Source: Candidatus Methylomirabilota bacterium (GTDB taxonomy: Bacteria; Methylomirabilota; Methylomirabilia; Rokubacteriales; CSP1-6). Taken from it: DNA of 64,000 nucleotides. A program made the position numbers and the translations under genes. Location of the stretch: positions 1-64,000 of the forward strand of contig DASTYT010000153.1 in NCBI GenBank assembly GCA_035764725.1, given 5' to 3'. The notes beneath the pieces were generated by a model, which was not told where the DNA came from, ran no database searches, and saw only the letters and a program-made list of their open reading frames with translations. Position 1 is the stretch's first letter. Each line of letters starts with the position of its first letter. Shown here one piece after another: positions 1-9,271 of the stretch.

Positions 1-2613
1 CAGCTGAAGGCGGTGTCGGCGTCGTTCCGGATGATCCTGCGCGAGGAGTCGGTGCTGGAGGTGTTCGACCCGACGCTGGTGGTGGCGGTGACCCTGGCCC
101 TCTTCGGCATCCTGTTCGGGGCTCGCAACCTCGACTTCACCAAGCGGCAGACCGGGCTGATGACCGCGGTGGCGGTGGAGTCGGTGGTGAAGCTGGTGGC
201 CTTTCTCGTAGTGGGCGTCTACGTGACCTGGGGCCTCTTCGGCGGGATCGGGGACCTCTTCGGCCGCGCCGCCGCGCACCCCGAGTGGTCGCGCCTCCTC
301 ACGCTCGATGGCCCCGGCACGGCTTCCTATTCACGGTGGACGGCCATGCTGGTGATCTCGATGGTTGCGGTGATGCTTCTGCCGCGGCAGTTCCACGTGC
401 TCGTCGTGCAGAACGCGAGGGAGCGCGACGTCCACACCGTGTCCTGGTCCTTCCCCCTCTACCTCATGCTGATCAATCTTTTCGTGCTGCCCATCGCGCT
501 CGCCGGCCTCGCGACCTTCCCGGAGGCGGGCGGGACCGCGGACAGCTTCATCCTGCGGCTACCCCTCTTCTTCGACAGCCAGCTCGCCTCGGTGATCGTC
601 TTCCTCGGCGGTTTCTCCGCCGCCACCGCCATGATCGTGGTGGACTCCCTCGCGCTCTCGAAGATGATCACCAATGACGTGATCCTGCCCGCGCTGCTGC
701 GCCGGCGGTCCATGGAAGATCTCTACTGGATCACCCTCTTCTACACGCGCCTGGCCATGCTGGGCGTGGTGGCGCTGGGCCTCCTGTGGGCGCGCATGGA
801 GCGCGGCCAGCTCCTGCTCGTGGAGATGGGCCTCCTGTCCTTCGTGGCGGTGAGCCAGTGCGCGCCCGCCATCCTCGCCGGCCTCTACTGGAAGCGCGCG
901 AACCGGCAGGGGGCCTTCGCGGGGATCTCCGCAGGGTTCGTCCTGTGGTTCTACACGCTGATCATCCCCGCGCTGGGCAAGGAAGGGGTCCTGCCGCCCT
1001 CGTTCCTCGCCGACGGCCCGTTCGGGCTCGGCATCTTCCGGCCCACCGCCTTCCTCGGTCTCGCCGGGATGGACCCGCTCGCCCACGGCGTGTTCTGGTC
1101 GCTCTTCCTCAACGCGGGTCTGCTCGTGCTCGTCTCGCTGTTCACCGAGCAGAAGGCGGACGATCGCGCCCAGGCCGCCGCCTTCGTGGGGGCCCGCGGC
1201 GAGGACAAGGCGGGCACGGGCGCGCCCGCCCTCCTGTCCCCGACGGAGATCGAGCGTCTCGTCCACCACTTCGTGGGCGAGGAGGAGGCGCGGGCGATCA
1301 TCCGCGAGCTCTTCGGCGGCAAGGCCTCCGCCGAGCTGTCGGTGCCCGAGCTACTCGAGCTGCGCATTCGCTTCGAGCGGCTGCTCGCCGCGCCCCTGGG
1401 CTCCGCCGCCGCCCGCATCATCGTGGAGGACCGCTTCACGATCTCGAAGGACGAGGCGGAGCAGCTCGTGGCCTCCTTCCACCGCATGCAGGAGTCGCTG
1501 AAGGAGACGGAAGCGGAGGTGCGCCGGGGCGAGCGGCTGCTCGCCTCGGTGGTGCAGAGCGTGGACGACTGTATCTTCACCGCGGACGTGAACGGGCGCC
1601 TCGTCACCATGAACCCCGCGGGGCGCCGGCTCCTCGGTTACCGCGAGCGCGACTTCCCCGGCCGCACCGCCACCGACCTCCTCGACGCCGACGACCGCCG
1701 CCGGGTCGGGGCCGCGCTCGCGCGCGCGGTGGAGCAGGGCTCCGGCTGGAGCGGCCAGGTCACCGGCTGGACGCGGCGGGGCCAGGCCTTCCCCGCGCAT
1801 CTGGCCGTGCGCTGCATCTTCGACGCCCGGGGCCAGCTCATGGGGACGGTGGGCGTGCTGCGCGACCTCAGCGAGCAGGTCGAAACGCAACGGCGGTTGA
1901 TCCAGAGAGAGAAGCTGGCGTCGCTCGGCGAGATGGCGGCCGGCGTGGCGCACGAGATCCGCAACCCGCTCGGCGGCATCAAGATGGCCACAAACCTCTT
2001 GTCCTCGGGCGACCTCGACGGGCGGCCCCTGTCCCAGGAGATGGCGCGAGCCATCCTCGCGGGCATCGCCGAGATCGAAGGCATCATCAACAGCCTGCTC
2101 GACTACACGCGCGACACGCGGCTGGAGCGCGCGGAGTACGAGGTGCTGCGCATCCTCGATCCGGTGGTGGAGACCGCGGCGGCGGCCGGCCGCGCCAAGG
2201 GCGTCACCGTCGGCTACGGCCACGTCGAGCGCGACGCGGTCGCTCTCGTCGACGGCCAGAAGCTCCGCCAGGTGTTCGCCAACGTGCTCCAGAACGCGCT
2301 CGAGGCCATCGGCGCCGGCGCGGCGGGCGGCCGGGTGACGGTGGACCTGCGCGCGGACGGGGGGCGGGTGGTGGTCGAGGTCTCCGACACCGGCAGCGGC
2401 ATCACGCCCGAGGACCGGGAGAAGATCTTCCTGCCGTTCTTCACCACCAAGCCCTCGGGCACCGGGCTCGGCATGTCCATCGTCAAGAAGATCGTCGATC
2501 TCCACGGCGGCGACATCAGCGTCGACAGCGCGCCCGGCCGCGGCACCCGCGTCCGCGTCGCGCTGCCCGCCGCGCCGGCCCCGCAGCCCGTGGTCACCGG
2601 AGGAGCGGCATGA
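1..2613 (+). CDS. SLC5 symporter-fused sensor histidine kinase (CbrA/CrbS-like), 5' partial
   Basis: Membrane sensor kinase. The reading frame is open to base 1, so the true start lies outside the window; the first in-window start is GTG at 13 (866 residues from there, numbering below from it). Residues about 1-375 are a run of hydrophobic helices of the sodium:solute symporter (SLC5) type lacking the family's first helices. About 405-480 is a linker in the place of a STAC domain, then a PAS domain (about 515-640), a HisKA H-box VAHEIRNPLGG with the phospho-acceptor His647, and an HATPase with the N-box NVLQNALEAI, G1 motif DTGSGI and G2 motif GTGLGMSIV. Its stop overlaps the start of the NtrC-type regulator by 4 bp (ATGA), making them a cognate pair. 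In CbrA and CrbS, kinases of this build govern carbon or acetate use; adjacency to acs fits that. Confidence 0.93.
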   Translation, partial: QLKAVSASFRMILREESVLEVFDPTLVVAVTLALFGILFGARNLDFTKRQTGLMTAVAVESVVKLVAFLVVGVYVTWGLFGGIGDLFGRAAAHPEWSRLLTLDGPGTASYSRWTAMLVISMVAVMLLPRQFHVLVVQNARERDVHTVSWSFPLYLMLINLFVLPIALAGLATFPEAGGTADSFILRLPLFFDSQLASVIVFLGGFSAATAMIVVDSLALSKMITNDVILPALLRRRSMEDLYWITLFYTRLAMLGVVALGLLWARMERGQLLLVEMGLLSFVAVSQCAPAILAGLYWKRANRQGAFAGISAGFVLWFYTLIIPALGKEGVLPPSFLADGPFGLGIFRPTAFLGLAGMDPLAHGVFWSLFLNAGLLVLVSLFTEQKADDRAQAAAFVGARGEDKAGTGAPALLSPTEIERLVHHFVGEEEARAIIRELFGGKASAELSVPELLELRIRFERLLAAPLGSAAARIIVEDRFTISKDEAEQLVASFHRMQESLKETEAEVRRGERLLASVVQSVDDCIFTADVNGRLVTMNPAGRRLLGYRERDFPGRTATDLLDADDRRRVGAALARAVEQGSGWSGQVTGWTRRGQAFPAHLAVRCIFDARGQLMGTVGVLRDLSEQVETQRRLIQREKLASLGEMAAGVAHEIRNPLGGIKMATNLLSSGDLDGRPLSQEMARAILAGIAEIEGIINSLLDYTRDTRLERAEYEVLRILDPVVETAAAAGRAKGVTVGYGHVERDAVALVDGQKLRQVFANVLQNALEAIGAGAAGGRVTVDLRADGGRVVVEVSDTGSGITPEDREKIFLPFFTTKPSGTGLGMSIVKKIVDLHGGDISVDSAPGRGTRVRVALPAAPAPQPVVTGGAA

Positions 2614-4013
2614 AGCGAAAGATCCTGTTGGTCGAAGACGACGACGTTTTCCTGCGACCGCTGCACCGAGCGCTCGAGCTGGCCGGCTACGAGGTACTGC
2701 CGGTGTCCAGTGGGGAGGACGCCCTCGAGACCCTCAAGGCCGAGGACGTGGACATGGTGCTGACGGACCGCCGTCTGCCCGGCATGGACGGCGTGGAGCT
2801 TGTCCGGCGCATCCACGGCGAGCACACCGACCTCGCGGTGGTGGTGATGACCGCCTACGGCACCATCGAATCGGCGGTGGAGGCGATGCGGATGGGCGCC
2901 GAGGACTATCTCGTGAAGCCCTTCGAGATCGCCGAGCTGCTCCTCGTCATCCGGCGGGCCCTCGAGTTCCACGAGCTCAAGTCGGCGAGCCGGCTCACCC
3001 TCCGTCGAAACCAGGAGCGCTTCACCTTCAAGAATATCGTGGCGCGGAGCCCCCGGATGAAGGAGGTCTTCGAGCTGGTGCAGCCCCTCGTGGATCTCGA
3101 GACCACCGTGCTCATCCACGGCGAGACCGGGGTGGGGAAGGAGCTCCTCGCGCGGTCCATCCACTTCTCGGGAGCGCGGCGCGACCGGCCCTTCGTGGCG
3201 GTGAACTGCGCGGCCATTCCCGAGGAGCTGTTCGAATCCGAGCTGTTCGGGGCGCGGCGGGGCGCGTTCACGGGCGCCCACGAGCACCGCCGCGGCCACT
3301 TTCAGATGGCGCACGGGGGCACCCTGCTGCTGGACGAGATCGGGGAGATGCCGCTGCATCTGCAGTCCAAGCTCCTGCGAGCCATCGAGGAGAAGAAGGT
3401 GACGTCCGTCGGCTCGGACCGCCCGGTCGAGGTGGACGTTCGCTTCATCGCCACCACCAACAAGGATCTCCAGGCCGAAGCGGAGCGCGGCACGTTCCGG
3501 CGCGACCTCTACTATCGGCTCTCCGTGATGCCGGTGCTGATTCCGCCCCTGCGCGAGCGCCCCGAGGACGTGCCCGTGCTCGTCCAGCAATTTCTGGAAG
3601 CGGCGAGTCGCCGCTCGCGCAAGGGCGTGCGCGGCATCGCCCCCGAGAGCCTGCAGGCGCTCATGCGCTACCCCTGGCCGGGCAATGTGCGCGAGCTCGA
3701 GAACGTGATCGAGCGCGCGGTGATCGTGTCCAAGGACGAGGTGCTCACCGGCGTGGAGCGCTTCCTCTCGCCGAGCGGGGCCCATGCGCCCGTCGATCTG
3801 TCGCTGCCGTTCCGGGACGCCAAGGCCCGCGTGGTCGAGGAGTTCGAGCGCGCCTACGTGGCCGGGCTGCTGGACGCCCACGGGGGCAAGCTGACCGCGG
3901 CGGCGAAGCATGCGGACATGGATCCCAAGAACTTCTCGGACAAGATGGCGCGCTACGGCCTCCGGCGCGTGCCACCCACGGAGGGCGGCGAGTCGAGCCC
4001 GCGCCCGGCCTGA
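2610..4013 (+). CDS. NtrC-family sigma-54-dependent response regulator
   Basis: 467-residue transcriptional activator. The receiver domain (1-120) has the acidic pocket E9/D10/D11, phospho-acceptor Asp53 and Lys in YLVKPF. The AAA+ sigma-54 domain has Walker A GETGVGKE (171-178), GAFTGA (218-223), the loop that contacts sigma-54, and the Walker B-like LLLDEIGEM. The C-terminus is a Fis-type helix-turn-helix. The ATG at 2610 is preceded by GGAGGAG and overlaps the kinase stop, so the two are translationally coupled. Phosphorylation by the upstream kinase should let it open sigma-54 promoters; a candidate site lies at 7468-7483 before the MHS transporter. The pairing of an SLC5 kinase with an NtrC-type partner resembles CbrA/CbrB. 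The targets are inferred. Confidence 0.95.
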   Translation: MKRKILLVEDDDVFLRPLHRALELAGYEVLPVSSGEDALETLKAEDVDMVLTDRRLPGMDGVELVRRIHGEHTDLAVVVMTAYGTIESAVEAMRMGAEDYLVKPFEIAELLLVIRRALEFHELKSASRLTLRRNQERFTFKNIVARSPRMKEVFELVQPLVDLETTVLIHGETGVGKELLARSIHFSGARRDRPFVAVNCAAIPEELFESELFGARRGAFTGAHEHRRGHFQMAHGGTLLLDEIGEMPLHLQSKLLRAIEEKKVTSVGSDRPVEVDVRFIATTNKDLQAEAERGTFRRDLYYRLSVMPVLIPPLRERPEDVPVLVQQFLEAASRRSRKGVRGIAPESLQALMRYPWPGNVRELENVIERAVIVSKDEVLTGVERFLSPSGAHAPVDLSLPFRDAKARVVEEFERAYVAGLLDAHGGKLTAAAKHADMDPKNFSDKMARYGLRRVPPTEGGESSPRPA

Positions 4014-4048
4014 ACGCGCTCCGGCCGAGGCGGGCCTTGCGGTGGCCC

Positions 4049-4077
4049 TTGCAGTCATCTGAGGTATGGTTTAGAAG
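4049..4077 (+). promoter_or_regulatory. candidate acs promoter
   Basis: TTGCAG at 4049-4054 and TAGAAG at 4072-4077 with a 17-bp spacer resemble other promoters in the window (TTGnnn-N17-TAnnnn). It lies 51 bp before the acs start. Degenerate GG-N10-GC spacings also occur here but are too weak to call sigma-54 control. Confidence 0.4.
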
Positions 4078-4128
4078 ATAGCCGCGCGACGACGCGACCA
4101 CGTCCCACCCCACACGCGAGGTCTTCTC

Positions 4129-6081
4129 ATGGCGAGCAAGAGCGCTGACACGGCCACCCCCATCACGGCCCTTCTGCGGGAGCGGCGGAAGTTTCCGCCC
4201 CCCAAGGCGTTCGCGAAGCAGGCCAATGCGCGGAGCGCCAGCGTCTATGCGCAGGCGGCGAAGAATCCCGTCCGGTTCTGGGAGGGCTGGGCGAAGCGGC
4301 TCGACTGGTTCACGCCGTGGAAGAAGACGCTCGAGTGGAAGGCGCCCAACGCCAAGTGGTTCATCGGCGGCAAGCTGAACGTCTCGTACAACTGCCTCGA
4401 CCGACACATCACCACCGCGCGGCGCACCAAGGCCGCGCTGATCTGGGAAGGCGAGCCCGGCGACACGCGGACCCTGACCTACTGGGATCTCTATCGCGAG
4501 GTCAACCGCTTCGCCGCCGCCCTCAAGCAGCATGGGGTCAAGCGGGGCGATCGCGTGACGATCTACATGCCCATGGTGCCGGAGGCGGCGATCGCGATGC
4601 TCGCTTGCACCCGGATCGGCGCGCCCCACAGCGTGATCTTCGGCGGCTTTGCTCCCGATGCCGTGCGCGACCGCATCCACGACGCCGACTCCACCATCGT
4701 CATCACCGCCGACGGTGGCTATCGCCGCGGCTCGGTGGTGCCGCTCAAGCAGAACGTGGACACTGCCCTCAAAGAATGCCCGGATGTGCGCACGGTGGTC
4801 GTGCTCAAGCGCACCGGAGCGACGATCAACATGGAGACCGGCCGCGACATCTGGTGGTCGGACTTCGTCAAGGATGCGTCCGCTCACTGCCCGCCGGAGA
4901 AGATGGACGCGGAGGACATGCTCTACCTCCTCTACACCTCGGGCTCCACCGGCAAGCCCAAGGGCATCCAGCACACCACCGGCGGCTACCTCACCGGCGT
5001 TCTCGCGACCACCAACTGGGTGTTCGACCTCAAGGACACGGACGTCTACTGGTGCACCGCCGACATCGGTTGGGTCACCGGGCATTCCTACGTGGTGTAC
5101 GGCCCTCTCGCCAACGGTGCCACCACCGTGATGTACGAGGGCACACCCGACTTTCCCGACAAGGACCGCTTCTGGCGCATCATAGAGCGCCACGGCATCA
5201 CGATCTGCTACACCGCACCCACCGCGATCCGCACCTTCATGCGCTGGGGCGAGGAGTATCCGAACCGCTGCGATCTCTCATCGCTGCGCCTCCTCGGCTC
5301 GGTGGGCGAGCCGATCAATCCCGAGGCGTGGGTCTGGTACTGGAAGGTGATCGGTGGTGGCCGCTGCCCCGTGGTCGACACCTGGTGGCAGACCGAGACC
5401 GGGCACATCTTGATCACGCCACTGCCGGGCCTCACCACGCTCAAGCCGGGCTCGGCGACGAAGCCCTTCCCCGGCATCGAGGCCAAGGTGGTCAACGACA
5501 AGGGCGAGCCCGCCAAGGCGGGCTACCTGGTGCTCACCAAGCCGTGGCCGGGCATGCTGCGCGGCATCTACCGTGACCCGCAGCGCTTCGTGGCCCAGTA
5601 CTGGAGCCGCTACCCAAACATCTACTTCACCGGCGATGGCGCCAAGATGGACGAGGACGGGTTCTTCTGGCTGCTGGGCCGGGTCGACGACGTCATGAAC
5701 GTCTCCGGCCACCGCGTCTCCACCATGGAGGTGGAGTCCGCGCTGGTCGACCACGCCAAGGTCGCCGAGGCGGCGGTGATCGGCCGCCCGCATGAGATCA
5801 AAGGCCAGGCCATCGCGGCATTCGTCACGATCAAGGACGGCACCCAGGGCACGAAGGAGCTGATGGAGGAGATCAAGGCCCACGTGGTGAAGAAGATCGG
5901 CGCCCTCGCGCGACCGGACGATCTCATCTTCGCCTCCGATCTGCCCAAGACGCGATCGGGGAAGATCATGCGGCGGCTCCTGCGGGACATCGCCGAGGGC
6001 AAGGCGCTGGGTGACACCACCACGCTGGCCGACCCCAGCGTGGTGGCGCGGCTGAAGGATCAGTACGGCGAGGAGGAGTAG
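4129..6081 (+). CDS. acs: acetyl-CoA synthetase (AMP-forming)
   Basis: Converts acetate, ATP and CoA to acetyl-CoA in the cytosol through an acetyl-adenylate. The 650 residues match the usual Acs length. The ATP-loop [11 protein letters not shown] lies at 269-279, the acetate-pocket WWQTETGH in the middle, the hinge region has [13 protein letters not shown], and the catalytic lysine, the usual target of Pat-type acetylation, is Lys612 in SGKIMRR. It is downstream of the symporter-kinase/NtrC pair and upstream of carboxylate transporters, which supports a role in acetate scavenging. Convergent with the antiporter gene, with only 18 bp between stops. Confidence 0.97.
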   Translation: MASKSADTATPITALLRERRKFPPPKAFAKQANARSASVYAQAAKNPVRFWEGWAKRLDWFTPWKKTLEWKAPNAKWFIGGKLNVSYNCLDRHITTARRTKAALIWEGEPGDTRTLTYWDLYREVNRFAAALKQHGVKRGDRVTIYMPMVPEAAIAMLACTRIGAPHSVIFGGFAPDAVRDRIHDADSTIVITADGGYRRGSVVPLKQNVDTALKECPDVRTVVVLKRTGATINMETGRDIWWSDFVKDASAHCPPEKMDAEDMLYLLYTSGSTGKPKGIQHTTGGYLTGVLATTNWVFDLKDTDVYWCTADIGWVTGHSYVVYGPLANGATTVMYEGTPDFPDKDRFWRIIERHGITICYTAPTAIRTFMRWGEEYPNRCDLSSLRLLGSVGEPINPEAWVWYWKVIGGGRCPVVDTWWQTETGHILITPLPGLTTLKPGSATKPFPGIEAKVVNDKGEPAKAGYLVLTKPWPGMLRGIYRDPQRFVAQYWSRYPNIYFTGDGAKMDEDGFFWLLGRVDDVMNVSGHRVSTMEVESALVDHAKVAEAAVIGRPHEIKGQAIAAFVTIKDGTQGTKELMEEIKAHVVKKIGALARPDDLIFASDLPKTRSGKIMRRLLRDIAEGKALGDTTTLADPSVVARLKDQYGEEE

Positions 6082-6099
6082 CGCGCGGCCGGCGCCGCC

Positions 6100-7344
6100 T
6101 CAGAAGAAGACGAGGGTCACGAGCACGAAGAGCGGAATCAGCACGGCTCCGCTGTAGAGCAGGTAGCCGAGGAAGCTCGGCATCTTGACGCCGGCTTCCT
6201 CGGCGATCGCCTTCACCATGAAGTTGGGCGCATTGCCGATGTAGGTGTTGGCCCCCATGGCCACTGCCCCCACGCTGATCGCGGCGAGCAGCGATGCGGG
6301 CACGCCGACCACCTCGCGGGCCAGCCCCAGCCCCTGCGCGAGGGCCAGGAACGTCACGTAGGTGGGCGCGTTGTCGAGGAACGACGACAGCAGACCCGTC
6401 GCCCAGAAGAACTGCCACGGCTCGCGCACCCCCAGCTCGCCGCCCCGTGTCCGCAGCAGCTCGATCGCCGGCAGCATCGTGAGGAAGATCCCGGCGAACA
6501 GGACGGCCACCTCCACCATGGGGTCGATGGTGAAGCGGTTGGCTCGGCGCACCGCGCCCGGCGTCTCCCAGAGGGAGAGTGCGGCCAGTGCCACGATCGC
6601 GACCTCGCGCAGCGGCGCATGCAGGAGCACGACCGCGGCCACGACGCCGAGCAGCCAGACGGCATTGAGCGTCCCCCGCACCCGCAGCGGCTCGATCTGC
6701 ACGCGGTCCCGACGTAGCGCCTCGACGGACTCCCGGGCGTAGGCCATCGAATCCCAGAGGACGTAGACGACGAGGAGCGCCCCGACCATGAGCAGCCAGT
6801 GCGGCCAGAGGCGCAACGTCCACGTGAAGGGCACGCCGACGAGATAGCCGAGGAAGAGTGGGGGATCGCCCAGCGGCGTGAGCATGCCGCCCACGTTGGA
6901 CACCAGAAAGATGAAGAAGACCACCGTGTGCACGGTGTGGCGGCGCTCCCGGTTTGTCTGGAGCAGTGGACGGATCAGCAGCATGGACGCGCCGGTGGTG
7001 CCCACGAGTGAGGCCAGCAGGGCGCCGCCCGCGAGGAAGGTCGCGTTCACGGCGGGGGTCGCCACAAGGTCGCCGCGCAACAGCACCCCGCCGGAGATCA
7101 CGTAGAGCCCGGCAAGCAGGACGATGAAGGACACATAGTCCTCCGCCACATGGAGGAGGGCCGACGGTTGGCGGACCAGATAGAGGGCCAGTACCGGCAG
7201 CCCGAGCATCGCCGAGAGCAGGAGCTTGTTCCGGTTGTGCTCCCACCAGCCCGGAACCCAGAGGGGCAGCACCGCGATCGCCAGGAGCATGGCGACGAAG
7301 GGTAGCACCGTGTAGACGGGCAGGCCGATCGCGGGGTCGGTCAC
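6100..7344 (-). CDS. CitMHS/NhaD-like sodium:proton antiporter
   Basis: 414-residue inner-membrane carrier with about 11-12 hydrophobic helices of the ion-transporter fold. Recognisable stretches are LVGTTGASMLLIRPL, SNVGGMLTPLGDPPLFLGYL and FLDNAPTYVTFL, all of the type seen in the CitMHS_2 / NhaD group where the paired hairpins carry Asn/Asp/Pro ion-binding residues. Called a sodium:proton antiporter from that family; a carboxylate symport role is possible given the neighbours. The start is a GTG at 7344, 9 bp from a TAGAAT -10 element. Confidence 0.8.
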   Translation of the reverse strand: MTDPAIGLPVYTVLPFVAMLLAIAVLPLWVPGWWEHNRNKLLLSAMLGLPVLALYLVRQPSALLHVAEDYVSFIVLLAGLYVISGGVLLRGDLVATPAVNATFLAGGALLASLVGTTGASMLLIRPLLQTNRERRHTVHTVVFFIFLVSNVGGMLTPLGDPPLFLGYLVGVPFTWTLRLWPHWLLMVGALLVVYVLWDSMAYARESVEALRRDRVQIEPLRVRGTLNAVWLLGVVAAVVLLHAPLREVAIVALAALSLWETPGAVRRANRFTIDPMVEVAVLFAGIFLTMLPAIELLRTRGGELGVREPWQFFWATGLLSSFLDNAPTYVTFLALAQGLGLAREVVGVPASLLAAISVGAVAMGANTYIGNAPNFMVKAIAEEAGVKMPSFLGYLLYSGAVLIPLFVLVTLVFF

Positions 7345-7353
7345 CGAGCCGTC

Positions 7354-7382
7354 ATTCTAGCCGGAGGGGGTGCCGGTACCAA
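7354..7382 (-). promoter_or_regulatory. promoter of the antiporter gene
   Basis: On the minus strand, TTGGTA (7382-7377), a 17-bp spacer and TAGAAT (7359-7354). Only 9 bp separate the -10 box from the GTG start, so the leader would be only a few nucleotides. Confidence 0.6.
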
Positions 7383-7467
7383 GACGGCAGGGTATCGACA
7401 CCGGACTCGCGGACCCCATCGACTTATCGGGGCCAGCAAATCCGATGAGTTACCAGTTTGCCTCTGC

Positions 7468-7483
7468 TGGCATCGACCGTGCT
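7468..7483 (+). promoter_or_regulatory. candidate sigma-54 (-24/-12) promoter of the MHS transporter
   Basis: TGGCATCGACCGTGCT matches the sigma-54 consensus TGGCACG-N4-TTGCW at 9 of 12 defined positions, including the invariant GG and GC ten bases apart. It lies about 57 bp upstream of the ATG, which has its own GGAGG ribosome site. The NtrC-type activator encoded at 2610-4013 would be the natural partner. No activator-binding palindrome was confidently seen. Confidence 0.5.
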
Positions 7484-7540
7484 GTGGGCCGTGGATCCGC
7501 CTGCGCGGATCGAGTCCCACAACTCAACGGGGAGGTTCGC

Positions 7541-9166
7541 ATGGCCATAGCGGGCAAGGCGGCCTACGTCGCACCCGGCGAGCGGCTGGTGACCGTAGCA
7601 GAGGAACGCCGGGTCATCGTCGCATCGTCGGTGGGCACGGTCTTCGAGTGGTACGACTTCTACCTCTACGCGATCCTGGCCCCCTTCTTCGCCGCGCTGT
7701 TCTTCCCGCCCGGCAACGCCACCGCGGCGCTGCTGGGCGCGTTCGGCGCCTACGCGGCGGGCTTCCTGGTGCGCCCCTTCGGCGCACTGATCTTCGGCCG
7801 CATCGGCGACTTGGTCGGCCGCAAATACACCTTCCTCGTGACCATCGTCGTCATGGGAGTCTCGACCGTCCTCACGGGCTTCCTGCCGACCTACGCCACC
7901 ATCGGCTTCGCCGCCCCCCTCATCCTCGTCCTCCTGCGCCTCGCCCAGGGCCTGGCGCTCGGCGGCGAGTACGGCGGGGCCGCCACCTACGTGGCCGAGC
8001 ACGCGCCGGACACCAAGCGCGGCTATGCCACCGCGTGGATCCAGACCACGGCCACGCTCGGTATGTTCATGGCGCTCATCGTCATCGGCCTCTGCCGCGC
8101 CAGCATGGAAGGGACCTCGTTCCTTTCCTGGGGCTGGCGGATTCCCTTCTGGTTCTCCATCCCGCTGCTCCTGATCTCGATTTATATCCGACTCAAGCTG
8201 AACGAGTCGCCGATCTTCCAGCGCATGAAGTCGCAGGGCAAGGGCTCGAAGGCTCCGCTGGTCGACAGCTTCCTCAAGTACCCCAATAACAAGTACGTGT
8301 TCCTGGCCCTCTTCGGCGCCACCGCGGGGCAGGGCGTGGTGTGGTACACGGGCCAGTTCTACGCGCTGTTCTTCCTGTTGATCTATCTCAAGCTCGACTA
8401 CATCCCGACCTACACCCTGATCGGGCTGTCGCTGGCCATCGGCACGCCGTTCTTCCTGGTCTTCGGCGCCCTGTCCGACCGGATCGGGCGGAAGAAGATC
8501 ATCCTCGCCGGCTGCATCATCGCCGCCGTGACGTACTTCCCGCTGTTCAAGGGCTTGACCCATTACATCAACCCGGCGCTGGAGAAGTATCAGCAGACGG
8601 TGCCGATCAAGGTGGCGGCCAGCGACTGCAACTTCCACATCTTCATTGGCCCCTGGTCGAACCAGACCCCGTGTGACAAGGCCAAGGACTTCCTGGGCAA
8701 GCAGGGGCTGTCCTTCCAGTCCGTGCCCGCCGTGCCCGGCGAGGCCGTGGTCACGACCATCGGGACCACGGAGATCAAGGGCTGGGATCAGGCCAAGTTC
8801 GCGGCCGCGCTCAAGGAGACGGGGTTTCCGCCCAAAGCCGACCCGGCCCAGGTCAACTGGGTGATGGCCGAGCTGCTGCTGGTGATCATGGTCATCTACG
8901 TGACCATGGTCTATGGGCCCATCGCTGCCTTCCTGGTCGAACTGTTCCCTACCCGGATCCGCTACACGTCCATGTCGCTGCCCTATCACATTGGCAATGG
9001 CTGGTTCGGCGGCATGCTCCCGCTCCTGGCCACCGCCATGGTCGCCGCGGCGGGCGACATCTACTACGGGCTCTGGTACCCGATCGTCGTGGCACTCATG
9101 ACCTTCGTCATCGGGCTCATCTTCGTGCGCGAGACCAAGGACAACCGGATCCACGACGAGCACTAG
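7541..9166 (+). CDS. MFS transporter, metabolite:H+ symporter (MHS) family
   Basis: 541-residue inner-membrane carrier. The N-terminal half shows the MHS signature FEWYDFYLYAI, the MFS loop motif GRIGDLVGRKYTF and LRLAQGLALGGEYGGAATYVAEHAP, typical of alpha-ketoglutarate, shikimate or proline/betaine permeases. The second half repeats the MFS motif as GALSDRIGRKK. A soluble-looking insert of about 100 residues around residues 345-445 with two cysteines is unusual for short MHS proteins but known in longer ones. The frame is open from 7370, but ATG 7541 was chosen because GGAGG sits 6 bp upstream and the protein then begins where homologues do. Substrate inferred: acetate or another small carboxylate. 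Confidence 0.9.
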   Translation: MAIAGKAAYVAPGERLVTVAEERRVIVASSVGTVFEWYDFYLYAILAPFFAALFFPPGNATAALLGAFGAYAAGFLVRPFGALIFGRIGDLVGRKYTFLVTIVVMGVSTVLTGFLPTYATIGFAAPLILVLLRLAQGLALGGEYGGAATYVAEHAPDTKRGYATAWIQTTATLGMFMALIVIGLCRASMEGTSFLSWGWRIPFWFSIPLLLISIYIRLKLNESPIFQRMKSQGKGSKAPLVDSFLKYPNNKYVFLALFGATAGQGVVWYTGQFYALFFLLIYLKLDYIPTYTLIGLSLAIGTPFFLVFGALSDRIGRKKIILAGCIIAAVTYFPLFKGLTHYINPALEKYQQTVPIKVAASDCNFHIFIGPWSNQTPCDKAKDFLGKQGLSFQSVPAVPGEAVVTTIGTTEIKGWDQAKFAAALKETGFPPKADPAQVNWVMAELLLVIMVIYVTMVYGPIAAFLVELFPTRIRYTSMSLPYHIGNGWFGGMLPLLATAMVAAAGDIYYGLWYPIVVALMTFVIGLIFVRETKDNRIHDEH

Positions 9167-9183
9167 CGCGATGATTCTGACCA

Positions 9184-9217
9184 GGGACCGGCGTCAAGGA
9201 GCCCTGGCGCCGGTCCC
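9184..9217 (+). terminator. probable transcription terminator after the MHS gene
   Basis: Perfect 10-bp inverted repeat, GGGACCGGCG (9184-9193) and CGCCGGTCCC (9208-9217), with a 14-nt loop, 17 bp after the MHS stop codon. A short T-run follows at 9227-9231. It separates the MHS gene from the next operon. Confidence 0.6.
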
Positions 9218-9239
9218 CAGACCGTCATTTTGGACCCGG

Positions 9240-9261
9240 TGCCACGCATGAGTGCGTGGCA
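9240..9261. promoter_or_regulatory. 22-bp palindrome, candidate operator
   Basis: TGCCACGCA (9240-9248), TGAG, TGCGTGGCA (9253-9261): perfect 9-bp arms. The TGCCACG half recurs at 9273-9279. It ends over a CATACT hexamer (9260-9265) that lies 6 bp before a GTG start, so it may be an operator across a promoter. Confidence 0.45.
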
Positions 9262-9271
9262 TACTCCCCCC

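Noticed and set aside
786..2609. Long plus-strand extension in front of the NtrC-type regulator
   Set aside because: Arg/Pro/Ala-rich and antiphase to the kinase; the receiver domain starts at ATG 2610 with a good ribosome site.
4033..4053. Sigma-54-like GG-N10-GC in front of acs
   Set aside because: Only the bare core is met (no TGGCAC or TTGC agreement); in such GC-rich DNA that occurs by chance. The TTGCAG-N17-TAGAAG reading is at least as good.
2214..4058. 614-codon minus-strand frame
   Set aside because: Antisense to the kinase and regulator genes with no recognisable domain.
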